NCBI RefSeq assembly: GCF_963678635.1
Contig: NC_087066.1
Span: 8,027,954 to 8,091,953, forward strand
Reading direction: 5' to 3'
Source: Symsagittifera roscoffensis
Taxonomy: Eukaryota; Xenacoelomorpha; Acoela; Convolutidae
Length of the DNA: 64,000 nucleotides
A model generated the notes under the pieces. The model saw only the letters and a program-made list of their open reading frames with translations. It did not search any database and was not told where the DNA came from. Both the position numbers and the translations under genes were made by a program. Below, in pieces: positions 18,837-27,247 of this stretch (positions are counted from its first letter, which is position 1; every line of letters starts with the position of its first letter).

Positions 18837-19937
18837 TTAACGGTTGATTGTAAGGTTACCTGTGTTTGTGAAGGATTTGTATTTCTTGGTGTTGTTAAAT
18901 TTTAAATTTGGGCGTATTGGTGAAATACTTTGTTGTGTAGTTGTTGTGTGTACAATTTCTTCATTTATGAAGTGTGATGGTGTCTGGATATCTTGTTGAG
19001 TAAGATTCCTAGTTCCATTGAGGTTTTCATTGTGTATAACTGTAGAGTTTAAACTATTATTTTGTGTATCGGGTAAAAATGTATTATAGTTTAATGGTGT
19101 TGCATCAATTGTTAATGGTATTACTCTTACATAATCTCTTATGTAAGATATTGTACCTATTGCTTGACTTGAGATTGATTGTGGAAAGCTTATAAATGCG
19201 GGATGAGACCATTCGGGGTCCCAAACATAATCTGATTGTTCTGTGATAGCGGTATCATCGTTCGAATTTTGGGGTCTAAAATTTTTTCTTGCTTGTGCAA
19301 TTAAATCAATATTGTGTGTGAAATAATCTATTATGAACCATGCCAAAATTTTTTGTAGATCGTGTTTTGTATGTTGTGAAACGTCGTCTTTCGTGAAATT
19401 TTCTTTAATGATGTTTAAATAACTAGAGAGTAGTGTGATTTCATGTCGTACTTTCAAATGTTTAGATGTTTCTGTCGGTGAGACATTTGTTATTGGGATT
19501 TCGTTTTCTAATATCGAAATATAACTATATATTATTGCGAAAACTTCATTGGTGAATATGGAGTTTGCTCTTTGTGAGTTTTGATATTGGATGCTTTTTA
19601 TATATTCTGAAAAAACTTTTGAAAATTCTAAATCAAGATCGTCTGTTTGAATTGTATATTTTCTATTATTATGGTTTGGTGAGGTAAATTCTATGGAGTA
19701 GATTCCATACTGTTGTGTTATGTTGCATATATTTTTTAGATAGTGATCTATGATTTGTCTTTTGATTTTTACATCGGGGAACTCTGTTTTACATGGACTG
19801 ATTCCGGGTTCAAATAAATTTACGAGTAAATTTTGACAAAATATGTGTTGTCCTCTATCAGTATCTGCGTCTACTATAAAAGGAAAGATTTCATCATCAT
19901 CTGGAGTTTCTTCACCTGGGGTGTGTGTTGAGCTCAT
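18837..19937 (-). CDS. Orphan 366-aa protein upstream of gag
   Basis: Unrecognised. It starts at ATG 19937, overlapping the end of the 155-aa ORF by 26 bases in another frame, and ends 28 bases before the Gag-Pol ATG. The N-terminus is acidic (ETPDDDEIF), the middle (about residues 20-230) looks helical and folded, and the last 100 residues are Asn/Thr/Ser-rich with a basic end. There is no signal peptide, zinc knuckle or catalytic motif. A second Gag-like or matrix-type protein, or a regulator, are both possible. Genes between the leader and gag are unusual for Ty3/Gypsy elements. Confidence 0.75.
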   Translation of the reverse strand: MSSTHTPGEETPDDDEIFPFIVDADTDRGQHIFCQNLLVNLFEPGISPCKTEFPDVKIKRQIIDHYLKNICNITQQYGIYSIEFTSPNHNNRKYTIQTDDLDLEFSKVFSEYIKSIQYQNSQRANSIFTNEVFAIIYSYISILENEIPITNVSPTETSKHLKVRHEITLLSSYLNIIKENFTKDDVSQHTKHDLQKILAWFIIDYFTHNIDLIAQARKNFRPQNSNDDTAITEQSDYVWDPEWSHPAFISFPQSISSQAIGTISYIRDYVRVIPLTIDATPLNYNTFLPDTQNNSLNSTVIHNENLNGTRNLTQQDIQTPSHFINEEIVHTTTTQQSISPIRPNLKFNNTKKYKSFTNTGNLTINR

Positions 19938-20379
19938 TTTTTCGTTCGATGACTGTTAATATGTAATTATTAATGTGTCGAATTGGTTGATTCCAATTGT
20001 ATAAATGTACTGGTTTGTGTTTGTACTGCTTTTTTATTCTTCTTTTTCCTCTTTGTGATGAATTTGAAGTTGTTTCTGAGTCAGAGAAATATAATTGATC
20101 GTGAATTGGGCAATTTTTATCTATTGATTCTTTTAGTTTGTAAAGTTCGTCTAAACTGTTGGTTTCTGATTCTGAAAATGCGTTTCGATTTTTTGAAAAT
20201 CTTTTTCGTGTTATTTGTCTTTGTTTCGTTATTATTTTTCTTTTTAGTGTTTGTCGTTTTGTTCTAATGTATCCAACTGTTTGTGTATGAGGTGTGATTA
20301 CAAGGTCGTATTTTTTGTTATCTATTTCACAATTGTGTAAAACGATTGTTTGTTTATTTCCTAGGTTTTTAAATGACAT
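19912..20379 (-). CDS. Basic 155-aa protein, first larger ORF of element 1
   Basis: Unrecognised. Starts at ATG 20379. Residues about 38-65 form a very Arg/Lys-rich block (for example KRQTLKRKIITKQRQ) that looks like a nuclear localisation or RNA-binding segment. A second basic patch (RGKRRIKKQYKHK) lies near residues 110-122, with an acidic serine-rich stretch between them (FSDSETTS). The size, charge and place are what one would expect of a nuclear RNA-binding regulator by analogy to Rev- or Rex-like proteins, but no homology is claimed. The end overlaps the 366-aa ORF by 26 bases. Confidence 0.65.
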   Translation of the reverse strand: MSFKNLGNKQTIVLHNCEIDNKKYDLVITPHTQTVGYIRTKRQTLKRKIITKQRQITRKRFSKNRNAFSESETNSLDELYKLKESIDKNCPIHDQLYFSDSETTSNSSQRGKRRIKKQYKHKPVHLYNWNQPIRHINNYILTVIERKNELNTHPR

Positions 20380-20895
20380 AAGGTTTAGAATGACGGATGC
20401 AAAGGGTTGTTAAATGATTTCTATTTTCCTAAACTGTTAGTTCTTACGATTTTTTGGTTAGCTTAACCTGGGTCTATTTGTTCAGGGTTGGAGAGAAAAG
20501 TATATCGATTCCGAAGAATGATTTTTTACTTTCTCGTGGCTAGTATAAGTTAAGGTGTTAACTTACTTAATCTTACTTAGGGGTAGTGATTGTGTTCAGG
20601 GTTGGAGAATAGTAAATCGATCCACAAGGTTCAGGTATAATTAGAACGCGAGTAGTTCGTTAGATACTATTTTAAACTTACTAAGTCTAAGATTTATCCT
20701 GGGTCTGGTAAGAGGGGGGGTCAAGTGAAGGATGAATAACCGAAGTTCTTCACTGTTTATCCTAATTTGAATGATTAGTTTTGTTTAAAAATTTCTATTA
20801 GTCTTAGGTCTTTAGAAAGGGTTGGGTAGTGAATCGACGTTTGAGGTCGTTAGACACTAATTAAGTGGGTGGGGGAGAACAAAGTTGTTCTGTTT

Positions 20896-20980
20896 GATCC
20901 AAGGATAGGCCTTGATGATCAAATTTGAAATTTAATTAAGTAGAAAATGATTTAAGATCCAAGGATAAGCCTTGATGATC
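20896..20980 (-). repeat. Twin hairpin boxes exactly 60 bp apart in the leader
   Basis: A 25-bp sequence, GATCCAAGGATARGCCTTGATGATC on the plus strand (stated as CCAAGG / CCTTG arms around a 5-base loop), occurs at 20896-20920 and 20956-20980 with one mismatch. Each copy can form a CAAGG/CCTTG stem. Confidence 0.6.
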
Positions 20981-21310
20981 TGGTTTTAAAATTAAGTGAA
21001 TTTAAGTTTTAATAAATTTTTAAATGTGTGTAAAGGAAAGATTTAGTGTTTTGATGATATTAGTGGGTTTATGATTGCTGTTATGTTTTAGATGATGGAG
21101 CTGGAACAACAGGATGATTTATGATTACTAACCATTTATTGTCATGCTACTAATTTTTATTTTTATTCTTCAATAAATATTTTTCAAACATATTTTATAT
21201 ATTACTGCAGAGTTTTAGGAGAACGATCTTAGATCTTTTTATCAATCGTTATTGTATATTAATAATTTTGTTTAGCGCCTGAAATGATTTTGAAGGGTAA
21301 CTTCAAGGTT

Positions 21311-21544
21311 TTATGTTTGCAAATGAAAATCTAAATTCATTGCAAGTAGTATTCTAAATATAAAAGTTTGTTCTGGCTTTTGCCGAACTATCATATAACT
21401 ATACGGCAAGTTTCTACTTTGTCGTATGTCGTCTTTGGTTCGAGGTCTTCTTCCAATTCCGGGTAGTTCTGTTATGGTTCGGAATATTGGCTCTGATCTA
21501 TTGAGTCGTAGAGACATTTCGATTAAATTATTGTCGTATAACAT
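21311..21544 (-). CDS. Possible 77-aa leader ORF
   Basis: Starts at ATG 21544, only about 60 bases downstream of the primer site, in the leader of element 1. The product is mildly basic with RRPRTKDDIRQSRN in the middle and no known motif. As the first ATG after the LTR, it could be a real small protein, an upstream ORF, or a leader exon that supplies a start codon to downstream frames by splicing. Support is limited to length and position. Confidence 0.3.
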   Translation of the reverse strand: MLYDNNLIEMSLRLNRSEPIFRTITELPGIGRRPRTKDDIRQSRNLPYSYMIVRQKPEQTFIFRILLAMNLDFHLQT

Positions 21545-21606
21545 TTTGTAAATGTTTTTGTCTAATTTCTAATCTATTTTGGTTAATTCTAAGCTATTAA
21601 GGTCTT

Positions 21607-21629
21607 GTTCGAGACTTATGGTCGCACCA
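21607..21629 (-). promoter_or_regulatory. Primer binding site (tRNA 3'-end complement)
   Basis: Two bases inside the 5' LTR the minus strand reads TGGTGCGACCATAAG, beginning with TGG (complement of tRNA CCA) and reaching TCGAAC, the complement of the conserved T-loop, at nearly the right distance (one base short of the canonical spacing). The tRNA identity could not be assigned by eye. Confidence 0.6.
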
Positions 21630-21631
21630 GA

Positions 21632-22041
21632 TGAGTTAGGACTTGAGTGTATAACTCATAGAGTAATTTCGGATAGGGTACACCGTCTGCTCGTCACGCT
21701 ATCTTATTTTCGGCCGGATAGATTCGTGCAACTTCTTAGTCTAATACCGATCCTAATCTTACTCTTATACTATCTAGTCTCAGGTTGTTTAACTAGTCTC
21801 TGCTAGGCTCAATAGATCTAGGGTATACTGGTTTATTGCGGCTGCTGAAGTGCTCGGGAGAGTCCAACTAATTTCTAAGTTAAATTCAAATCTCTCTGGT
21901 GCTGAAATTACAAGTAACTTCAGCACTTACAAATAAGTGGGTTGTTAGTTAGATGGATCATGATTGGTTAATATTAAATACTTTACATTGGTAAAACATT
22001 TAATTTATCCAATCATAAAATGTAGTTTAGATCAGGTTCCA
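21632..22041 (-). repeat. 5' LTR of element 1
   Basis: Second copy of the LTR at 3119-3526. On the minus strand it runs TGGAACC...CTAACTCA. It carries the same AATAAA (21837-21832) and the GTGCTGAA/TTCAGCAC hairpin (21899-21926) as the other copy. It lies immediately upstream of the primer site, which fixes the direction of the element. Confidence 0.9.
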
Positions 22042-22939
22042 CTAGGTTTTCGAGTCCAAAACAGTTTATGTGAATTTTGTTTTCCCTAACTTTTCTTTGC
22101 ATTTTTTCTCATACTCTATTAATTCCTCGAAGATCGGTTTTGGTTGTCTGACTGGTGTCTCGTGTCTGTTATGAAGTAAAAATTGAATTTATCTCAGATT
22201 TTGAAAACCGATTTTCTCTACGGCAAAGAGGGCCACTTGGAGCCCTACGACTGTATTTGACCACTCCGTTGGTGGCTCTGTTGTTTGTTTATACCAGAAT
22301 TCCAGAACACTTTTGGTGCTTTTTATCTTGACCTGAGGATTCTTTTGGTCATGACCTTACTGTGACATGTTATTCTTTATTCATGAAAAACAGTCCACTA
22401 ATAGAAAGTTGCTCCCATTGGAGTTATCAACGAGTGTTTAGGGCTACAACTCATTAGATAAGAGAATGTGATAGAAGGTCTGTCGTCAACTAATAATAAC
22501 GAATAACATTTTGTAGAGAGTTGAAGTATTTACAGTTTCACCGGTGCCGCGGAAGTTGCTACTTAATCATTGACTTCAAGGACGAGCGTTGACAATTCAA
22601 ATCAGATAAATTACAATGACTAATTTTAAAACAAAAATTACATAAGGTTTAAAAAACCCGGATGGATGACATTCAATAAAAATTATTCCCTATCAGGCGT
22701 TATTTTTCGTTTTGTTAATAAAACTTTTGATTTTTCAATGTCTCCAATTCGTTCTCGTGGATTTTTATTTGCAATAAATTCTTAAGAACAAAATTGTCGA
22801 TCAAACACAAGCATTTTATGTAAGATGAAACGTTATCTAATTACCTTGGATAGTTTTTCATTTAGACATGTTTTCTTGAATGTTGGTTTTCATTTTAAAA
22901 AAAGAGTTCAAGTTTTGATAATCAAACTTTTTTCTGCCT
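22042..22939. other. AT-rich flank between element 1 and the gap
   Basis: About 900 bases with no supportable gene or repeat. It is not similar to the 3' end of element 2, so the missing 5' LTR of that element is not here. Confidence 0.45.
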
Positions 22940-23139
22940 NNNNNNNNNNNNNNNNNNNNNNNNNNNNNNNNNNNNNNNNNNNNNNNNNNNNNNNNNNNNN
23001 NNNNNNNNNNNNNNNNNNNNNNNNNNNNNNNNNNNNNNNNNNNNNNNNNNNNNNNNNNNNNNNNNNNNNNNNNNNNNNNNNNNNNNNNNNNNNNNNNNNN
23101 NNNNNNNNNNNNNNNNNNNNNNNNNNNNNNNNNNNNNNN
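22940..23139. other. Assembly gap of exactly 200 N
   Basis: A run of 200 N. Base composition changes abruptly from AT-rich on the left to near-balanced on the right, and the pol frame on the right runs open into the gap. The real missing length is unknown, and the two sides may not be true neighbours. Confidence 0.99.
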
Positions 23140-23140
23140 G

Positions 23141-26074
23141 GGCGGCCACGAGGTAACCAGAAACTTGAGCGAACCGAGCGACCAGACAATAATGCACATT
23201 GATGTGTACGCAGATTACTTGAGTTTAGTAAGCCCACAATCGACTTCTAGAGCATTGAGAGCACTACTCACGCGAGGGGGTAGCAAGTCGGTACGTGTTG
23301 ATAACAGATACACAGAAGCTTATGGTCCACATGAGGTGATGTTAAATATAGATGGAATCAACATCTATACCAAAACAATGATAACACGTGATGAAGACTT
23401 AATTGGGCAAATCTACGTAGGGAAGGAAGAGTTAAAGGTGAGATCGATTGGACACTGCGCCATGCTTGAAGAAGATGCGATGCACATCGGAACAGAGGCA
23501 GATGTGACAGGGCACGTGCTAGACATAAGTGGCAAGAAGACTCAGTTACGTGGGTTACTTGATACGGGAGCGGTCTTGAGTGTCATACCAATCGAAACTT
23601 GGGAACGAATGGGCTTCAACAAAGATGACTTGATAGATTCGAGAATACGGTTATCGGCTGCGAACAAAGGGGCCCTGCGCGTGTTGGGCAGAACGCCGAT
23701 AATAGCGCTCAATCTGGGGGAACGTAACCTGTGGATGAGTTTTCTTGTAGTAGAAAACCTAGATGAGTCTGACCAATTTATTTTAGGCAGAGACTTCATC
23801 AGGAACTTTGATGTAGCGATTGATCTAAACAACGCAATGTTCAGGATACGGAACCCGCATAGGAGGTACGCAATCAAACCGGTAAATTTAATAATGGCAA
23901 ATGAAAGCAAAGCACCGGTGTTCTTGAGTAGGAGGGTAAGGCTAAAGGCGAATGAAGCGGCAATCGTAGGCTTGCGGATGAAAAATTACAATGAATTAAG
24001 TGACAATAAGCAAGTGTGTATAGTTCCGAATCCTAATAGTCAAAGTGCTGCTGTTTTAGGAAGATCCTTCTCGATAACGAAGAGCGGCCTCTGCGTCAGT
24101 GTCTTGTTGAATACCCTTGATATACCGATCACGATACAGAGAGGGAGGAAACTGGGATATGCTTTACCGGTTAAAACCCGATATGAGATGACTGAAAACT
24201 CAAAACAGAATGAAGTCGTTGATTGTCCCGATCATAGGGACAAAAATTGTATCTTGAGACGATTACAAGAAATAAAATATTCATCAGGTCTTGTTAAATC
24301 ACTTAAGTCAGAGACGGACGATGGACTGTCGAGCTGTTCGAACTTTCCAGAGCGGCCCACACTAGATGGAATGCAAATTGATAAACCGGTTCTCCCGGAG
24401 ATTGAACACTTGAGGGGCAAACTGACGGACGAACAGCTCGAAGCCATCAAGGACGTACTAGAGCGGAACGAAGAAGTTTTTTCGAAGCACAAAGCGGATA
24501 TCGGGTGTTGTAATTTCGTTGAGCATGAAATAGAACTTGAGGAGAACGCGGTACCGCACAGGGAGGGGGCGAGGCGCATGACCCCGCACAAATTGGAGGC
24601 GTGTAGAAAAGAGATCGAAACGTTACTAGAGTATGACATGATAGAACCATCCAAGTCATCGTGGGCGTGTGGAGTAGTGATGGCCAAAAAGAAAGGCGAC
24701 CAGTTGAGGTTTTGTTGTGACTTTCGATACCTGAACTCCGTCACGGTGAAGGATGCCTATCCCATACCTAGGATTGATGAGAGCCTCTCGAAGTTAGGTG
24801 ATGCAAAATTTTCTACGACTCTTGATTTAGGCTCGGCCTTTTGGCAGGTACCACTACGGAAGCAGGACAGGGACAAGACAGGGTTTGCCTGCGAGTTGGG
24901 TCTGTTTCAGTGGAAACGGATGCCGTTTGGACTTTGCAATGCCACAGCCACGTTTCAGCGATTGATGGCACACGCGCTGATAGGCGTGACAAAGAAGTAT
25001 GGCAATCTGGTAATGTGCTACGTGGATGACGTGGTAATAGCAACGCCAACACTAGAAGACCACATTGAGAGACTGGACGAGGTGTTCGCGTGCATGAAAA
25101 GTTCGGGGCTAAAGTGTAAACCATCAAAGTGCGAGATACTCAAGGACTCAATAAAATACTTGGGCAGGATGGTAGACAAGCACGGCATCAGACCTGATCC
25201 AGACGCCGTGGAAGCAGTCCTAACCTGGAAGTCACCGAAGACGGAACACCAGTTGATGAGCTTCCTGGGCTTCGCTAACTACTACAGAGAGTTCATCAAA
25301 GGCTATGCGGACAAGGTGTACCCGATGCAACAATTGATGAGGCACAAGGGCAAGAAGTTCACATGGAACAACGCAGCAGAAGAGTCATTCAAGAGGATAA
25401 AGAAAGAGCTATGCGAGGCACCAGTACTAGGGATGCCGACTGAGAAGGGGATGTACGTGCTGGACACGGATGCATCGGTAGTTGCGATTTCAGGAATTCT
25501 CCATCAGGAACAAGAATGGAATGGGAAGACAGTCTTGAGACCAATAGCGTACGGGAGCAAAGTCCTAAGTGACACAGAAATGAAGTACGGAGCACCGAAA
25601 GCAGAGAAGTTCGCAGTGGTCACCTTTGTCGAGAAATACAGGGCATACCTAGGCAGTGAGCCCTTCAAGCTGCGAGTCGACAACCGAGCACTAAGCTGGC
25701 TGAAAATGTACTCAATGGACCAAAACTACATTGGGAGGTGGATAGTTCGCTTGGACGGATACAACATAATAATTGAGCACAGAACACGGGATAAACATCA
25801 AAACGCCGACAGCTTGAGTAAGAAGACGGAGCTCTACGAGAGACAAGAACAAAGAGAGGCAGACAGACCTGAAATCAAAGAGGGCTTCTCCTTCATGGAC
25901 AAGGAAACGTACGACAGTCTTCCACTCACAAGATGGCTGGACAAATCAGGCAAACCGACTGAAGATCATCTCGAATTACCAAAAGAGCCTCTTGAAAAAA
26001 CCATCTTGAAGAAGAACAGAAGGATCCCGATAGAGGTAATACTCAAGTCGAAGATCGTGAAAGAAAACACTTAA
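23141..26074 (+). CDS. pol: Pol N-terminal part: protease, reverse transcriptase, RNase H
   Basis: The frame is open from the gap edge, so the true N-terminus is missing; the first ATG is at 23192. Numbered from 23165: aspartic protease with LLDTGA near residue 131 and ILGRD near 206; RT with CDFRYLN, DLGSAFWQ and catalytic YVDD near 619; RNase H with DTDAS (about 767), AEKF (about 812), RVDN (about 838) and HQNADSLS (about 878). Catalytic residues are intact. The order and motifs are Ty3/Gypsy type. The ORF ends in a basic segment at TAA 26072-26074; a different frame continues directly, so the stop probably reflects a frameshift near 26068. No Gag or zinc knuckle is visible. Confidence 0.92.
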   Translation, partial: GGHEVTRNLSEPSDQTIMHIDVYADYLSLVSPQSTSRALRALLTRGGSKSVRVDNRYTEAYGPHEVMLNIDGINIYTKTMITRDEDLIGQIYVGKEELKVRSIGHCAMLEEDAMHIGTEADVTGHVLDISGKKTQLRGLLDTGAVLSVIPIETWERMGFNKDDLIDSRIRLSAANKGALRVLGRTPIIALNLGERNLWMSFLVVENLDESDQFILGRDFIRNFDVAIDLNNAMFRIRNPHRRYAIKPVNLIMANESKAPVFLSRRVRLKANEAAIVGLRMKNYNELSDNKQVCIVPNPNSQSAAVLGRSFSITKSGLCVSVLLNTLDIPITIQRGRKLGYALPVKTRYEMTENSKQNEVVDCPDHRDKNCILRRLQEIKYSSGLVKSLKSETDDGLSSCSNFPERPTLDGMQIDKPVLPEIEHLRGKLTDEQLEAIKDVLERNEEVFSKHKADIGCCNFVEHEIELEENAVPHREGARRMTPHKLEACRKEIETLLEYDMIEPSKSSWACGVVMAKKKGDQLRFCCDFRYLNSVTVKDAYPIPRIDESLSKLGDAKFSTTLDLGSAFWQVPLRKQDRDKTGFACELGLFQWKRMPFGLCNATATFQRLMAHALIGVTKKYGNLVMCYVDDVVIATPTLEDHIERLDEVFACMKSSGLKCKPSKCEILKDSIKYLGRMVDKHGIRPDPDAVEAVLTWKSPKTEHQLMSFLGFANYYREFIKGYADKVYPMQQLMRHKGKKFTWNNAAEESFKRIKKELCEAPVLGMPTEKGMYVLDTDASVVAISGILHQEQEWNGKTVLRPIAYGSKVLSDTEMKYGAPKAEKFAVVTFVEKYRAYLGSEPFKLRVDNRALSWLKMYSMDQNYIGRWIVRLDGYNIIIEHRTRDKHQNADSLSKKTELYERQEQREADRPEIKEGFSFMDKETYDSLPLTRWLDKSGKPTEDHLELPKEPLEKTILKKNRRIPIEVILKSKIVKENT

Positions 26075-26711
26075 GGCAAAAGGCTATGATCTTAACCAGG
26101 TAGAAGCAGGAGCTGCACAGATAGATGATGACTTAATGAGGTTGCTCGAGAAACTATCAGATGATAAGCCCGTGATCCAAGAGAAGGGTCAGGAGGGACC
26201 GGAACTAACTATAATTCGGAGAAAAGAAACAGCGAACAAAACTGACTCCTTAAAAGGAAGCGTCACTGAGAGCAAAGATGTCGTGCGATTACTAGTTGAC
26301 AAAATCCCCGAGAATATTCTGGAGCAGACAAAAGTCAGGAAAAAGAAAGTGACATTCAAAGAAGGAACTGAACACCTGGGACTAGATCAAGAGTCCGGGG
26401 AGTAGTCCAGGTTCACAGAAGAAGAGGAACCCGGAAAAGGAAAATTGTCCGGGGAGCGTGAAGAATGGGATGAAGACTCGGATGAGAGCAGCGAAGGCCA
26501 AGACAGTCTGTGCATGATATTAGCGGAGGAGAAGACAAGGCACCACGACAGGGAGTTACAAACTGACCCATCTTCAGGAACGTACAATCTGGACATACAA
26601 GAGATAAGAGGTGGTGAAGAACTTGAGAGAATAGCGGTTTCAAGAAACCATTCAGGGAACTATCGTGCAACTCAAACGTCAAAACGAATCTGGTACCAGA
26701 AGACGACATGA
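26075..26711 (+). pseudogene. pol: Pol linker between RNase H and integrase, frameshifted
   Basis: A frame different from that of the RNase H part is open across this region, interrupted by one in-frame TAG at 26403-26405. The product is charged, with KKKVTFKEG and a highly acidic stretch (EEWDEDSDESSEGQD), typical of an unstructured linker. It ends at TGA 26709-26711, which overlaps an ATG (26708) of the next frame as ATGA. The next frame is also open a little upstream, so a small indel rather than a true gene boundary is likely. Confidence 0.55.
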
Positions 26712-27247
26712 AAATTGTGAAAAGGATGATATGCGTGAAACTGAGTGACGACATCCACAGCCCTGGTGAGATGAATGGACAGATCATGGCGCTAAAGGAG
26801 CATGTCAAGGCGAGATATAGGCTGTCAGACCTAATAAGAGCCCAGAAGAATGACAAAATGACAAGTAACCTCTCCAAATGGATCCAGTCGGGGGTCAAGG
26901 AGAAGGGGGAACTTGAGGAAGACAGCTACAAGATCTTGAGCCAGTTCTATAAAGAAAAGAAAGACTTACTTTATCACACAGCTGATGGGGTGGTAGCGTG
27001 CAAGAGGAGAGATGAGGAAAAGATATTACAAAAACACAACCTCATCACACTACCACAATTGTACCAAACGGAGGTGCTTTTCAGATCACACGACCAGATG
27101 GGCCACCAGGGGATAGACAAAGTACAACAAAGGATACTTCACAGGTTTGATTGGCCAGGAATTAGAAAAGCTTGCGAGAGATGGCTGAATGCCTGCCTGG
27201 CATGTCTCCAGGTAAAAGACCCAAGGAAGATGAAGTGGTGCAGATAG
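26708..27247 (+). CDS. pol: Integrase N-terminal zinc-binding part
   Basis: Continues Pol of element 2. It contains the H-H-C-C type zinc-binding domain (HDQMGHQG ... CLAC) near 27085-27210, the conserved LLYH-like strand before it and the FDWPGI segment. It runs out of frame at TAG 27245-27247, while the integrase catalytic core continues in the overlapping frame from 27172. The interval between the zinc region and the first catalytic Asp is shorter than usual, so a small deletion with frame change around 27210-27240 is plausible. Confidence 0.8.
   Translation: MKIVKRMICVKLSDDIHSPGEMNGQIMALKEHVKARYRLSDLIRAQKNDKMTSNLSKWIQSGVKEKGELEEDSYKILSQFYKEKKDLLYHTADGVVACKRRDEEKILQKHNLITLPQLYQTEVLFRSHDQMGHQGIDKVQQRILHRFDWPGIRKACERWLNACLACLQVKDPRKMKWCR

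Larger units (their letters stand above)
20380..21606 (-). other. Repeat-rich 5' leader of element 1
   Basis: About 1.2 kb between the primer site and the first larger ORF. It contains several degenerate repeats. A module with GGTTGGAGA...TATCGATC occurs near 20485 and 20597, with a weaker form near 20820. CCTGGGTCT occurs near 20467 and 20698. TCGTTAGAYACTA occurs near 20657 and 20847. A duplicated hairpin lies at 20896-20980. Minus-strand GTAAGT-like sequences near 20560-20580 could be splice donors. The density of repeats suggests packaging, dimerisation or translation-control structure, which is an inference. Confidence 0.5.
3119..22041 (-). mobile_element. Giant multi-ORF LTR retroelement (element 1), 18.9 kb
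   Basis: Two direct repeats of 408 and 410 bp, about 98-99% identical, bound the block and have TG...CA ends when read on the minus strand. All large ORFs inside run on the minus strand. Order from the 5' LTR: primer site, leader, 155-aa ORF, 366-aa ORF, Gag-Pol (2366 aa), small ORF, 76-aa ORF, 62-aa ORF, methionine-less 377-codon frame, Env (872 aa), 601-aa ORF, 1.6-kb 3' region, 3' LTR. The Pol order PR-RT-RNaseH-IN places it in the Ty3/Gypsy-retrovirus lineage. The similar LTRs and the intact 7.1-kb polyprotein point to a recent insertion. The length is about twice that of typical env-bearing Gypsy elements. No 5-bp target duplication is visible at the ends. Confidence 0.92.

Noticed and set aside
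3110-22050. Target-site duplication for element 1
   Set aside because: Bases before 3119 (TTATC) and after 22041 (CTAGG) do not match; inter-element recombination or later mutation is possible.
22825-23237. ORFs crossing the N gap
   Set aside because: They consist mainly of unknown residues and are artefacts of the gap.
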